From: Bradyrhizobium canariense
GTDB lineage: Bacteria; Pseudomonadota; Alphaproteobacteria; Rhizobiales; Xanthobacteraceae
Direction of reading: 5' to 3'
Assembly: GCF_018130465.1 (NCBI RefSeq)
Contig: NZ_JAFCKJ010000009.1
Coordinates: forward strand, 186,001 to 250,000
Length of the DNA stretch: 64,000 nt
The notes under the pieces were generated by a model. That model was given only the letters and a program-made list of their open reading frames with translations, searched no databases and was not told the DNA's origin. The position numbers were made by a program, and so were the translations under genes. Below are positions 1-8,487 of the stretch, piece after piece. Each line of letters starts with the position of its first letter. Position 1 is the first letter of the stretch.

Positions 1-470
1 GGTTGTCCGACCACACCTTCGGCATCGGGGCTAGCGTGGCCAGCATCGCACTCGGTGCCAGCGTGATCGAAAAGCATTTTACGCTCGCGCGCGCTGATGG
101 CGGGGTGGACTCGACCTTCTCCATGGAGCCCGATGAGATGGCTTCGCTGGTGGTTGAGACCGAGCGCGCTTGGATGGCGCTCGGCCAGATCCATTATGGC
201 TTGACCGAGAAGGAAAAGGCGTCGCTGACCTTCCGCCGCTCGATCTACGTGGCGGAGGACCTCGCGCCGGGGGATGCCCTGACAGAAAAGAACCTGCGGA
301 TCATCCGCCCCGGGCTTGGGCTGCCGCCGAAATATTTATCGAGCCTGATCGGCAAGCGCGTCGGGCGCTCCGTGCGCAAGGGCACGCCGATGAGCTGGGA
401 CCTTCTGACACCCATCGACGATACTGTTGCGGAGCCGCGACAGGCTGTGTCGGGGAACGCCCGTGCCTGA
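1..470 (+). CDS. pseI: Pseudaminic acid synthase, C-terminal part (5' truncated by window)
   Basis: This enzyme condenses phosphoenolpyruvate with 2,4-diacetamido-2,4,6-trideoxy-L-altrose to make pseudaminic acid. Only about 155 C-terminal residues are present, because the reading frame is open to the left edge. The segment starts inside the NeuB barrel at the SDHT motif, continues with the IEKHFTL motif and the DGGVDSTFS stretch that is typical of PseI rather than of sialic or legionaminic synthases, and ends with a SAF (antifreeze-like) domain from roughly nt 230 to 405. Its stop overlaps the GTG start of the next gene by 8 bp, so the two are probably co-transcribed. The partner genes pseB, pseC and pseF lie at 14.6-17.5 kb on the other strand. 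Confidence 0.88.
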   Translation, partial: LSDHTFGIGASVASIALGASVIEKHFTLARADGGVDSTFSMEPDEMASLVVETERAWMALGQIHYGLTEKEKASLTFRRSIYVAEDLAPGDALTEKNLRIIRPGLGLPPKYLSSLIGKRVGRSVRKGTPMSWDLLTPIDDTVAEPRQAVSGNARA

Positions 471-1863
471 CCAGCCGCATGTCTGCCTGATCGTCGACAA
501 TCCGCTTCGTGACCTCGAAGGGTTGGTTCTGCTCGGGCGGGAACTTGCGACGCGGGGTGTGAAAGTCACCCTCGTCCCCATGTATGAGCAGGGATTCGAC
601 GTTCCGGCGCTGCAACCCGATCTGGTGCTCTTGAACTACACGCGACCGAACAATGCCGACCTGATCAAGCGTTACAAGCGGGCGGGTATCCTGATTGGGG
701 TACTGGATACAGAGGGGATTGGCGGCAACAATGCCGATCAGTTTGCCACGCTGGTTAAAAGCGCGGGCTGTACTGATCTGGTCGACGTTTATTGCGTGTG
801 GGGACAAGCGCAGCGGGATGCCTTCCTCAAGCACGGGACCGTACCCGCGCATATCCTGCATGCGACCGGGTGTCCGCGGTACGATTTTTGTGCGGGACCG
901 TGGCGCGCGGCACTGTCCAAGCCATCGATCGGTGCGGACTATGTGCTCCTCAACACGAATTTCCCGAGCGTCAATCCGCGTTTTTCAAACGGTCCGGGTG
1001 ATGAGGTAGAGACCATCGTCAACGCGGGATACTCCAGGGACTACGCAAATCAGGTTATCATCGAAGCCAAGCATGCCTATCAATCGACGCTCGCGATGTC
1101 GATGAAGCTCGCCAGGCATTTCCCCGACGTCCGTTTCGTGCTGCGCCCGCACCCGTTCGAAAACATCAAGTCTTACGATGCATTGGCAGACCTCCCGAAT
1201 TTCGAGGTGCGGCAGGAAGGTACGTCGATCGAGTGGATCAATGGGGCGCGCCTGCTGATCCACCAGAATTGCTCGACGGCAATTGAAGCGACAATGCTGA
1301 ACGTAGAGCCGCTCAGCATGGAATGGTTCAACACGCCTTCCTTGCGGGTTCAGGCCGCCGCGCAAGTCAGCCGTCCGGTCGCGTCGGAATCCGATCTGAT
1401 TGCGCTGGTGAAGGAGGCGATGGAAAGGCGGCTGCCCTTGGTTGCCGAGGAAACCGCGGAATTCCGCCGCCAGATCATCAGAGATCTCTTTACAGCCATC
1501 GATGGCGCAAGCTCGATCCGCGTTGCCGATGTCATACTCGAGACGATCGCGACGGCCCGTGGCAAAGCGCGTTCCGGAACTTTGCCGCGACCTTCGTCCC
1601 GCGGCCGTGCCGTCGCCATGGCCCGTACCGTGCTTGGATACAAGGCAAGCTCTGCCCTGCGTCGCCGCTTTGGCTCGGCTGAGATCGAGCGTCGCCGTCT
1701 GGGCAAGACGTTCGCGGTGGACATGGTCGGCGCCGTGCTAGGCAGGATAGATGCTGCTTCCGTGGATGGCCGACGATTTTCCGTCCGCAGGGTCGTCGGC
1801 GACACGCGCCGGATGGCCAGGGTTGTGAGCGGCGCTAGCCTGCAATTGACGGAAGCGAGTTGA
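463..1863 (+). CDS. Surface carbohydrate biosynthesis protein
   Basis: A 466-residue protein with the look of the surface carbohydrate biosynthesis family found in LPS and flagellar glycan loci. It has a glycosyltransferase-B-like fold feel: an N-terminal half with VCLIVDNPLRDLEG and VLLNYTRP stretches, then a nucleotide- or phosphate-binding half with RFVLRPHPFEN and HQNCSTAIEA, which resemble the RPHP and NCST motifs of polyglycerol or CDP-glycerol-type transferases. I chose the GTG at 463 because it overlaps the pseI stop and lies just before the conserved region; an upstream ATG at 427 would add 12 poorly conserved residues. The last ~80 residues are basic and carry no recognised domain. 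Donor and acceptor are unknown. Confidence 0.7.
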   Translation: MPDQPHVCLIVDNPLRDLEGLVLLGRELATRGVKVTLVPMYEQGFDVPALQPDLVLLNYTRPNNADLIKRYKRAGILIGVLDTEGIGGNNADQFATLVKSAGCTDLVDVYCVWGQAQRDAFLKHGTVPAHILHATGCPRYDFCAGPWRAALSKPSIGADYVLLNTNFPSVNPRFSNGPGDEVETIVNAGYSRDYANQVIIEAKHAYQSTLAMSMKLARHFPDVRFVLRPHPFENIKSYDALADLPNFEVRQEGTSIEWINGARLLIHQNCSTAIEATMLNVEPLSMEWFNTPSLRVQAAAQVSRPVASESDLIALVKEAMERRLPLVAEETAEFRRQIIRDLFTAIDGASSIRVADVILETIATARGKARSGTLPRPSSRGRAVAMARTVLGYKASSALRRRFGSAEIERRRLGKTFAVDMVGAVLGRIDAASVDGRRFSVRRVVGDTRRMARVVSGASLQLTEAS

Positions 1864-1883
1864 TCGCTCTTCCTCACAAGGAG

Positions 1884-2003
1884 ATGCGGCGCCGCTGCGA
1901 GTGCCCGAAGTTTGCCAACTGGATAGAGCGGATGCTTCACCTCGACGGAATCCGGATCGCTTCAATCCACAGCCTGAAGTCCCTTGGTCCCTTTCACGAG
2001 TAG
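1884..2003 (+). other. Short ORF (39 codons) between two glycan genes
   Basis: An ATG directly following AAGGAG opens a 39-codon frame that stops 3 nt before the ATG of the methyltransferase at 2007. The product (starting MRRRCECPKF) has no recognised family. It may be a leader peptide, translated junk, or the decayed 5' portion of an ancestral gene. The spacing of zero between Shine-Dalgarno and ATG is poor, so real translation is uncertain. Confidence 0.2.
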
Positions 2004-2006
2004 CCA

Positions 2007-2879
2007 ATGCAGAAATATCGATGCGTTCCCTCCTTGTATGGTCACTCAGCCGAGCCGATGCCCACCATCGAGGAGATCGAGAAACACTATCGCGAATCCT
2101 ATTATCAAGACCCGACCGGGCAATACAAAAAGGCGTATGATCGCGCGGAGCTCGACTATTTCGACGATCGAGCAAACGTCGCACTCGACTTCTCAGCGGC
2201 CCACGGCGTTACCAAGGGAAATGCGATTGATCTCGGGTGCGGGGAGGGGTTCTTCCTGAAGTCGGCGCAGCGACGGGGCTTCGACGTCTTTGGCGTGGAC
2301 CACTCTCTGGTAGGCATTGAACGGCAAAATCGCGATCTGATCGACAGCGATCCTGGCCATTTCGTCGCCGGCGACATCGGATCTCGGCGCCATTTCGAAG
2401 GCGCTACGTTTGACCTGGTCTATTGCAAGAACGTAATCGAGCACGTCATCGATCCGGACAGCATCATGACGCGCATTGCGTCCTACCTGTCTCCCGGAGG
2501 GTTGGCGATTATCGAAGTGCCAAACGATTTCTCGAAGCTTCATTCGACCATATTTGGCGATGCCAGCAAGGAAGAGCTTCCCATCTTCGTACCGCCGGTA
2601 CACCTGCACTACTTCACGACGAAAACGCTTCCCGAGCTCGGCAGGCGTAACGGCTTATCCGTCATTGACTGCTTTGGCGACTACCCCATTGACCATCTTT
2701 TGATGGAGGAGGCGTTCAACTACTACAAGGATAGAAAACTTGGCTCCTCGGCGCATTCATTGCGACGAAAGTTCTTTCGTTATGCGTGTGGCGTCGACGT
2801 TGATGCCAGGCTCGCATTGTTCAGGTCGATATTCATGGCGGGGTTGGGCAGAGATATCTGCATCGTGGTTCGACGGTGA
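2007..2879 (+). CDS. Class I SAM-dependent methyltransferase
   Basis: A 290-residue methyltransferase with SAM motif I AIDLGCGEGF near residue 72, followed by the acidic FGVDHS strand and the motif IV/V region YCKNVIEHVIDP. These are typical of methyltransferases in O-antigen and capsule clusters, acting on sugars or glycan ends in the cytosol. Related proteins usually begin with a zinc ribbon ending in RCxxCG and then a PMPTxEE stretch. Here the second half survives only as RCVPSLYGHSAEPMPT, so the metal site is incomplete and the N-terminus may be damaged. An internal ATG at 2058 (MPTIEE) is an alternative start. The acceptor cannot be told from sequence. Confidence 0.72.
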   Translation: MQKYRCVPSLYGHSAEPMPTIEEIEKHYRESYYQDPTGQYKKAYDRAELDYFDDRANVALDFSAAHGVTKGNAIDLGCGEGFFLKSAQRRGFDVFGVDHSLVGIERQNRDLIDSDPGHFVAGDIGSRRHFEGATFDLVYCKNVIEHVIDPDSIMTRIASYLSPGGLAIIEVPNDFSKLHSTIFGDASKEELPIFVPPVHLHYFTTKTLPELGRRNGLSVIDCFGDYPIDHLLMEEAFNYYKDRKLGSSAHSLRRKFFRYACGVDVDARLALFRSIFMAGLGRDICIVVRR

Positions 2880-3009
2880 GCGGCCGGGCCGATCGTCCGC
2901 GTGCGTGATGGTTCCATGTGGCTGCTCTGCGGCAGTAGCCGCTTGATCTTTGCCGACAGGCGCATTGGTCGGCCGATCGAGACGTTTCAGCCGCTCCGCC
3001 GTGCCATTA

Positions 3010-3079
3010 GAGCGTCTTCCTTGCTCGGATGGGTTGATTTTGCTAAAGGATCCCCCTGCACCAGGGGGTGAAGACGCTC
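3010..3079. repeat. Nested inverted repeat (stem-loop) between glycan genes
   Basis: A perfect 10-bp outer repeat pairs 3010-3019 (GAGCGTCTTC) with 3070-3079 (GAAGACGCTC). Just inside it is a perfect 7-bp GC-rich hairpin, CCCCCTG at 3052-3058 and CAGGGGG at 3062-3068, with a 3-nt loop. It lies 41 bp upstream of the oxygenase gene at 3120 and downstream of the methyltransferase. There is no U-tract, so it is not a classical terminator; it could be an attenuating or RNA-stabilising structure or a relic of a small mobile palindrome. Confidence 0.5.
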
Positions 3080-3119
3080 GGGCCACAGCCCGCGTCGTTG
3101 ACGCAGAGGATGTCCGAAG

Positions 3120-4004
3120 ATGGGTTTGGTGTCGCGGGTAATTTGGCATGTGAACCGCTCGCCGCTGCGTTACGCGGTGAAAACGGGTTACAGCGCCTTG
3201 CATCTCAATGAAAAGCGCGAGCGCCGGCGTCAATTGCAGCTTCTGAACGTCTCTGCGGCGGAACGTGCGAAGGCCGACGATCTCAATCGCGATGGATATG
3301 CGATCGTTACCGAACTGATGGATCCATCCGTTCAGGTTGAATTCGCCGAGGCCGGGCGAACCAGGCTCGACAATATCGAAACCGCGCAAGACAAGCAGAC
3401 GTCGACCTGGAAGAAGTTCTGGGTCCGTCTGCTGGATGCCGAGATGGAGAACGGCCGCCTGAGCGCCGACAACGTCTTTGTCCGCTATGCGCTGCAGCCT
3501 CCGGTCATCAACGTCATTGCCTCGGCATTGGGTGAAATTCCGTGGCTCGATTATGTGCTGCTGTCCTATTCCCGTCACACCGGCGAAGAGCTCCAGTCTT
3601 CCCAGCTGTGGCACCGCGACCACGACGACGTCCGCGTGATCAAGCTGTTCAGCTATTTGACCGATGTCGAGACGGATGGCGACGGACCGTTCACATTCTT
3701 GCCGCGTCAATCGACCGACAAGTTCGGTTATCCGCTGCTGGGTAGCCATTTCCCGGACGAGCGAATTTTTCAGAAGGTGCCGCGCGAAGACGTCAAGGTG
3801 ATGAAGGCGCCTCGTCTGACGTCCTTCATGGTGGACACGGCGAAATGCCTTCACATGGGAAGCCGTATGGGGCCCGGTCACGGCCGTCTGCTTTACACTG
3901 CCACTTTCTTCGCGTTCCCGATCATGTATCCTTTCGAGAGACCGCGACCATTTTTGGCCACGCCGGAGACATCGCCGCTGGAAAAGCTGGTGATGGGCCT
4001 CTGA
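3120..4004 (+). CDS. Phytanoyl-CoA dioxygenase-like Fe(II)/2-oxoglutarate oxygenase
   Basis: A 294-residue member of the PhyH superfamily, probably hydroxylating a sugar or lipid intermediate of the surface glycan. The iron facial triad is visible: a proximal H-x-D in LWHRDHDD and a distal His in CLHMGSR, where the Arg is the likely 2-oxoglutarate anchor. The jelly-roll stretch IKLFSYLTDVETDGDGPFTFLP separates them. The first 40 residues (MGLVSRVIWHVNRSP...) are basic and lie outside the catalytic fold. A decayed copy of exactly this N-terminal part occurs at 8659-8784. The gene is followed by a convergent three-gene operon. Confidence 0.75.
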   Translation: MGLVSRVIWHVNRSPLRYAVKTGYSALHLNEKRERRRQLQLLNVSAAERAKADDLNRDGYAIVTELMDPSVQVEFAEAGRTRLDNIETAQDKQTSTWKKFWVRLLDAEMENGRLSADNVFVRYALQPPVINVIASALGEIPWLDYVLLSYSRHTGEELQSSQLWHRDHDDVRVIKLFSYLTDVETDGDGPFTFLPRQSTDKFGYPLLGSHFPDERIFQKVPREDVKVMKAPRLTSFMVDTAKCLHMGSRMGPGHGRLLYTATFFAFPIMYPFERPRPFLATPETSPLEKLVMGL

Positions 4005-4067
4005 GAAGGGCGACTGGCTCTGGATGCACTCCAAGGGATCGCCAATCGATCCGGAGTGCCGCGAATT

Positions 4068-5012
4068 TCAGCCGATGATAACTTCATCGGCGCTGCGATA
4101 CATCCGTATGCCGGGAGACGGCGCACGATAGTCTCCGATGGGAAGCCCACGTGACTCCAGTAACGACCAGATGAAGTCGTGAAAGCCTAGCTTGTCACGG
4201 AAGCGGACCGTGCTGGAAAAGCGTGGATTGATCTCAAACACCTTCGGGCCGTCGGCCGTTAGTCGCAACTGCACGTTAATCGAACCATTGAGCTCAAGCG
4301 CGTCGGCTATTCCATGCAGGAGTGAGCTGAATGGTGTGCTATCGGCCACCACGGCTGCGCCAGTTAGTCCGCCCTGCAACCGACGGCGGAGCACGATCAT
4401 GCGGGTTTCCCCGATCCGGCTGCGGTACAGGCCGCAGGTGTATTCCTGATCCTCGGGCAACAACAACTCCTGCCACAAGTCGCCGACCCGCGTCTGCCTG
4501 GTGATCTCGACTTCCTCCTCGGTGGTGACCAGACGTAGATCTTTGCTGCCCTGGCCACGCCGGCGCTTGAGGATGCACGGCAAGGCTTGTGGCGGCGCCT
4601 CCCCAACGATACGGGTCCACGGCACCCCAAGCTCGTGCGCGGCAAGTCGATTGAACGTCGCATACTTGTCGAGACCTGTCTCGATGGCGAGCTTGTTTGC
4701 AGTCAGGACCGGTACTCCGGCGAAAGTACCCAGACGTCCGGCGGCGAGTAAGACTGCGATCTCCGCTTCCGACATAGGTACGATCACGTCCACGCCGTGC
4801 GCTGCAACGATTCGTTCGAGCCCTTCGATGTAGGTACCCTCATTTGCGCGCGGCAGCAGTTCGCACTTGTCAAAGAAGGCGGCTCCCGGATGATCAGCAT
4901 GGATATCGCAGCCGATCAACCGACGGACTGCGCCGGATTCTCGCGCAATACGGGCCAGCGCCAGCGCGATATCGCCGCCGCATCCGGTTATCAGCATGGT
5001 TTCGTAAATCAT
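4068..5012 (-). CDS. ATP-grasp domain protein (carbamoyl-phosphate-synthase/PylC-like)
   Basis: A 314-residue ATP-grasp ligase that should join a carboxylate to an amine or similar nucleophile through an acyl phosphate. The N-terminal part has a Rossmann-like TGCGGDIALALAR segment; the ATP-binding loop follows as ILKRRRGQGSKDLRLV, and the metal-binding motif FEINPRFSST near residue 270 has the expected E-x-N-x-R. I started it at the ATG at 5012, preceded by a GAGGAC Shine-Dalgarno-like stretch, 10 bp after the stop of the phosphoesterase; longer upstream frame is in the neighbour's coding sequence. It is the last gene of a minus-strand operon. The substrate is unknown; surface-sugar aminoacylation is a possibility inferred from location only. 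Confidence 0.75.
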   Translation of the reverse strand: MIYETMLITGCGGDIALALARIARESGAVRRLIGCDIHADHPGAAFFDKCELLPRANEGTYIEGLERIVAAHGVDVIVPMSEAEIAVLLAAGRLGTFAGVPVLTANKLAIETGLDKYATFNRLAAHELGVPWTRIVGEAPPQALPCILKRRRGQGSKDLRLVTTEEEVEITRQTRVGDLWQELLLPEDQEYTCGLYRSRIGETRMIVLRRRLQGGLTGAAVVADSTPFSSLLHGIADALELNGSINVQLRLTADGPKVFEINPRFSSTVRFRDKLGFHDFIWSLLESRGLPIGDYRAPSPGIRMYRSADEVIIG

Positions 5013-5022
5013 CTCGCGGTCC

Positions 5023-5745
5023 TCAGTCTGCCCCAGCGGCTGCGGGATTGCCTCGTTCGAGTACATCCGCGAGGTAGGGGAGATGGCGGTCCCGCCGTCG
5101 TGCTTCCTCAATGAGTGGACGCGTGTCATAGGGGGTACGCTCCAGCACCACGGCGCGTGTGTCGGTATCGACGCGGCACCAGCAAGCAAGTCCCCCGCGG
5201 TCACGTGCCTGACCCACCGAGCCGGGATTGAGGAGTAGAGGGCGCTCTCCGGCGACGAGCATGGGATAGTGAGTGTGTCCCATCAGCACGAGATCGGCCC
5301 CAGCTACTCGACAAGCTTCCAGCGTAGCAGCATCCGCGTCGGGGTAGACGTACTCATCAGGATCGCGCGGCGAACCATGGCACAGCTCCAGCGCAATTCC
5401 GCCGAGCCGAACGCTTGCCCGATCGGGCAGGCCAATCAGCCAATTGATATCCTGCGGCTCAAGCGTTGCCCTTGCCACGTCCAGCGCGCTGCCATACCGT
5501 TCGCGGTACGCTTGCATGGACACATCACTCTTGAGGGCTTCGGCGAGCATCCGCTCATGGTTGCCTCGGATCGCATCGAAGGGCCATTCCCTCAGTTGTT
5601 CAAGCACTTCGCGGGCAGCGTAGTAATAGCCGATGATGTCGCCGAGCACGATTAGATGCTCAACGCCGCTCTTGCGTGCCTCGACGAGGGTCGCACCTAG
5701 AGCCCCGGCATTGCCATGGATATCGGCGAGCACGGCAATCTTCAT
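5023..5745 (-). CDS. Calcineurin-like metallophosphoesterase (YfcE/MJ0936 type)
   Basis: A 240-residue phosphodiesterase or phosphatase with every metal-binding block of the family: D-x-H in LADIHGN at the N-terminus, GD in VLGDIIGYY, GNHE in IRGNHERM, and GHTH in LMGHTHYP near residue 156. Close relatives hydrolyse simple phosphodiesters or protein and nucleotide phosphates. Its start overlaps the stop of the upstream SDR by 4 bp (ATGA), so it is the middle gene of the three-gene operon running from 6437 to 4068. No signal peptide, so cytosolic. Confidence 0.85.
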   Translation of the reverse strand: MKIAVLADIHGNAGALGATLVEARKSGVEHLIVLGDIIGYYYAAREVLEQLREWPFDAIRGNHERMLAEALKSDVSMQAYRERYGSALDVARATLEPQDINWLIGLPDRASVRLGGIALELCHGSPRDPDEYVYPDADAATLEACRVAGADLVLMGHTHYPMLVAGERPLLLNPGSVGQARDRGGLACWCRVDTDTRAVVLERTPYDTRPLIEEARRRDRHLPYLADVLERGNPAAAGAD

Positions 5746-6437
5746 AGTAACCCGGCTCGCGTCAGGATATCGCGGGCAACATCGCGAGGATGTTGAAGTT
5801 TGCCCTCGGTCTCAAACTTCACAAACATTTGCCGTACCGGTAATGCTGGATCGTCGGTACTGCGCAGCATACTTTGCATGTCAGTGTCGAGAACGCCCGG
5901 ATCAATATGCTCGATCACGACGTCGGGGCGCTCTTCGGTTAGGCAGTCAAAGATCATCGCGGCTGCTGCCTTACTGGCGCAGTAAGCGGCAAGTCCCGGC
6001 AGCGGGCGGCGCGCAGCTCCCGTGCTGATGTTGAGAATGCGCAACCGCGTCCTTTGCGCATCGGCCGTCGCGAGAAGCTTGCGTGCTAGGATCGCTGGAG
6101 CCACAGCATTGACCGCGAACGCCGTGACAAGCGACGCGGCATCGATGACGCCGAGCGTGCCGATTGGCTCAACAACCCCGGCATTGCTGATCAGGACGAT
6201 CTCATTGGCGGTTTGTGGCAAAGTGCTGGCGAGGTCGATTTGATCCAGGTTCGGCAACGCGGATAAATCGGCAGGCACGAAAATACAGGCGTTCCTGGCT
6301 GCTGCCGCCTCGTGGCGCGGATCGAGACGCCGGCCTAACGCGATCGGTCGTGCGTCGGCCTCAACAAGTAGATCGAGCAGCTCAAAGCCGAGCCCGCGTG
6401 AGGCACCGGTGATAATGATAGCGCGCTGTTGATCCAT
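5742..6437 (-). CDS. Short-chain dehydrogenase/reductase
   Basis: A 231-residue SDR with the NAD(P)-binding TGASRGLG motif at the N-terminus, the SNAG stretch, and the catalytic Y-x-x-x-K in YCASK. The start at 6437 is well supported: a perfect AGGAGG lies at 6443-6448 on the minus strand, 5 nt upstream, and the frame further upstream is not SDR-like. It is the first gene of a three-gene operon with a phosphoesterase and an ATP-grasp protein. It resembles the sepiapterin-reductase/benzil-reductase branch of SDRs, but the substrate is unknown. Confidence 0.82.
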   Translation of the reverse strand: MDQQRAIIITGASRGLGFELLDLLVEADARPIALGRRLDPRHEAAAARNACIFVPADLSALPNLDQIDLASTLPQTANEIVLISNAGVVEPIGTLGVIDAASLVTAFAVNAVAPAILARKLLATADAQRTRLRILNISTGAARRPLPGLAAYCASKAAAAMIFDCLTEERPDVVIEHIDPGVLDTDMQSMLRSTDDPALPVRQMFVKFETEGKLQHPRDVARDILTRAGLL

Positions 6438-6856
6438 GCGGCCCTCCTTTTGCACATTCCCCGGTATTCTGTCGACAAGAGCCGCTTTGAAATACTCAGT
6501 CGCGGCGCTCTGTGGTGAGTTGCCGGGTGTGCTGCAAGACGAGGGGAGGCGCCTATCGTATGGAACCCCACCTCGTTGGCTCGATGCCAAGGGCATATCC
6601 CTCGGCCATTTTGGTCTTGGCAGTAAAGGGGATCCCACCATTGCGCGATCGTTATGTCGGTACTTTAATACCGTGCAGCCTTGACTGAGTGAGCCGGGCC
6701 GCGGGACCGAAATTCCATAAAAGCCACAGGGTGATAGCAGTTGGGAAAAGCTTGATCATTGCCTGCTTATCTCCGGCAATGATGCTAAAGGGTGACTGAC
6801 TTTGGGCTATGCTAGCTGCCCGCTCTGAATAACTTGCTGGCGAGGCGAACTAATCC
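6438..6856. other. Long non-coding gap, probable divergent promoter region
   Basis: No convincing gene is seen in these ~420 bp. It separates the minus-strand SDR operon from the plus-strand flippase and must contain the promoter for at least the SDR operon. It is less GC-rich than the flanks by eye. A weak 5-bp palindrome (CGGTA at 6658-6662, TACCG at 6669-6673) is present, with no known regulator to match. Confidence 0.4.
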
Positions 6857-6973
6857 GTGCCTTGGAAATTCCTGCATAACACCGTCACTTCCGCGATCGC
6901 CTACCGCATTGCCGGCGTATCAGGTTTTCTTGCCGTCGGCCGCGCGAGGCTGCTGCCTACCGAGGCGGACTGA
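6857..6973 (+). pseudogene. Decayed 5'-end copy of the adjacent flippase gene
   Basis: A GTG-started 38-codon frame whose product (VPWKFLHNTVTSAIAYRIAG...) matches the N-terminus of the flippase that begins at 6976 (MLRRFLRNTTISAIAYGLAG...). By my alignment 16 of residues 2-28 plus the start are identical, in register and without gaps. The copy then loses similarity and stops 2 nt before the flippase start. The simplest reading is a truncated duplicate left by recombination or gene replacement. A coupled leader peptide is the alternative. Confidence 0.6.
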
Positions 6974-6975
6974 GC

Positions 6976-8487
6976 GTGCTGCGGAGATTCCTTCGAAACA
7001 CGACGATCTCGGCAATCGCCTATGGTCTTGCCGGTGTCCTGGGATTGTTTGCCGTCGGTCTGATCGCGCGGTCCTACGGTTTGGCAGTCCTTGGCCTGAT
7101 CGTGCTCGTGCGGGCTTTTCTGCCGACTGGATTTCTGGCGCTGATTGACTTGGGGGTCTCCGAACTCACTACGCAGTGCGTCGTTCGGGGTAGGATGGGC
7201 GACTGGGAGTCGGCTCGTGAGAAAGTATCGCTTCTCACCTTGATCTCCGCTGCGACGGGGATCGTTGCCGGAGTAGCGTTGTGGCTGTTTGCCATGCCGC
7301 TTGCCGCGGTCTTCAAAGTCACGCCGGATCAGACTCAATCCTTCGTTTCCATCCTGCTTGTAACAGCGATGGTGCTTCCGATTGCCTTCGTTGGACTTGT
7401 GGCGGAGGGAGCGCTGAAAGGATTTGAGCAGTACGGATGGTTGCGATTGACTGAAGTCGGAAGCAACGTGGCCTATGTCGTTTCGATCTATGTCGTCTTC
7501 TGGCACGGCGGCGCCTTCGATTGGCTTGCCTATTCCTATCTGGCCACGGTCGTCGCAAAGTATTTTGTGCTCGCGGCTGTCACCCTGCTTCTGACGCGTC
7601 GAACGCCGTTGCGCTTCTGTGCATGGAGTGCAGACAGCCGACGTGATATCGTCCATCGATGTTGGTTGATGTTCAACAGCCGGATCGTTGGCTCACTTCA
7701 GCAGACGGTGCCTCCGCTTGCTATCGGGATTCTCTTCGGTCCAGCTGAAGTCGGCGCTTTTGATCTGATTACACGCCTGCCCCGGTTTATCAAAACCACG
7801 ATGGCACCGCTGTACTCTGCAATCCTGCCGCTCTCGACCCGAATTGACGAGGCCACCGACACGCGGCGGTTGCAGATCCTCGGGCGAAACGGCTTTATTC
7901 TTCCCGCTGCCGCTATCATTCCGGCCCTGGTTGTCATGGCCTTGTTTTCGGAAGACATACTCAAAATATGGGTGGGGCCGCAGCACGCAGACCAGTGGCC
8001 ATGGCTTGCAATGTCGCTGTTTGTTCCTGCTGTTTCGTCGATGCTCGGTGTGGGCCAGGCCGCGTTGATGGTGCGGCCGGACTTCGTTGGTGTGAATAAT
8101 CAATATCTCTATCTTCAGGTGCTCCTCCAATATGTCTTGACGGCAATAGGCCTCGCTTGGTTCCAGGAGCGAGCCTTCGTCTTGGGGTGGGCGATATCCC
8201 CTGTCGTCTTCGCGCCGCTCATCGCGCGCCACATGCTGGCTTTCATGGAACTGCCCAAATCGCTGTTCTGGGAGCAAGTGGGACGCCAGGCGACGGTCGC
8301 GGCCATCATCCTGGCAGCCGTAGTATGCTACAAAACATATTCGACCCCCGAGAGTCTTCCAGGTCTTGCTCTCGTCGGAGGGGGCGGGTGCATCGCTGCG
8401 TGGGTTCTCAGCTTCACGCTGATTCTGTCGCGTGGTGACCGCGAGATGTTCGGTAGGCTCGCGAAGGAAATGACCCACCGGCGATAG
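6976..8487 (+). CDS. Polysaccharide flippase, Wzx-like (MATE/MOP superfamily)
   Basis: A 503-residue integral membrane protein with about 12 to 14 hydrophobic segments and the N-terminal pattern of oligosaccharide flippases (RFLRNTTISAIAYGLAGVLG, then FAVGLIARSYG). It should move undecaprenyl-linked glycan repeats across the inner membrane. The GTG start at 6976 is 2 nt after the stop of the decayed copy at 6857-6973. With the Wzy-like protein at 11009 and the Wzz-like protein at 12442 it makes up a Wzy-dependent assembly set, which suggests the locus builds a repeating polymer rather than only a flagellin decoration. Confidence 0.82.
   Translation: MLRRFLRNTTISAIAYGLAGVLGLFAVGLIARSYGLAVLGLIVLVRAFLPTGFLALIDLGVSELTTQCVVRGRMGDWESAREKVSLLTLISAATGIVAGVALWLFAMPLAAVFKVTPDQTQSFVSILLVTAMVLPIAFVGLVAEGALKGFEQYGWLRLTEVGSNVAYVVSIYVVFWHGGAFDWLAYSYLATVVAKYFVLAAVTLLLTRRTPLRFCAWSADSRRDIVHRCWLMFNSRIVGSLQQTVPPLAIGILFGPAEVGAFDLITRLPRFIKTTMAPLYSAILPLSTRIDEATDTRRLQILGRNGFILPAAAIIPALVVMALFSEDILKIWVGPQHADQWPWLAMSLFVPAVSSMLGVGQAALMVRPDFVGVNNQYLYLQVLLQYVLTAIGLAWFQERAFVLGWAISPVVFAPLIARHMLAFMELPKSLFWEQVGRQATVAAIILAAVVCYKTYSTPESLPGLALVGGGGCIAAWVLSFTLILSRGDREMFGRLAKEMTHRR

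Noticed and set aside
2757-4034. Long open frame on the minus strand opposite the oxygenase gene
   Set aside because: It is antisense to a gene with an intact iron triad and its product has no recognisable domain. GC-rich DNA gives long antisense frames.
6834-7148. Plus-strand frame overlapping the flippase fragment and flippase start
   Set aside because: It is in a different frame from both the fragment and the flippase and its product is low-complexity. The GTG frame at 6857 explains the similarity better.
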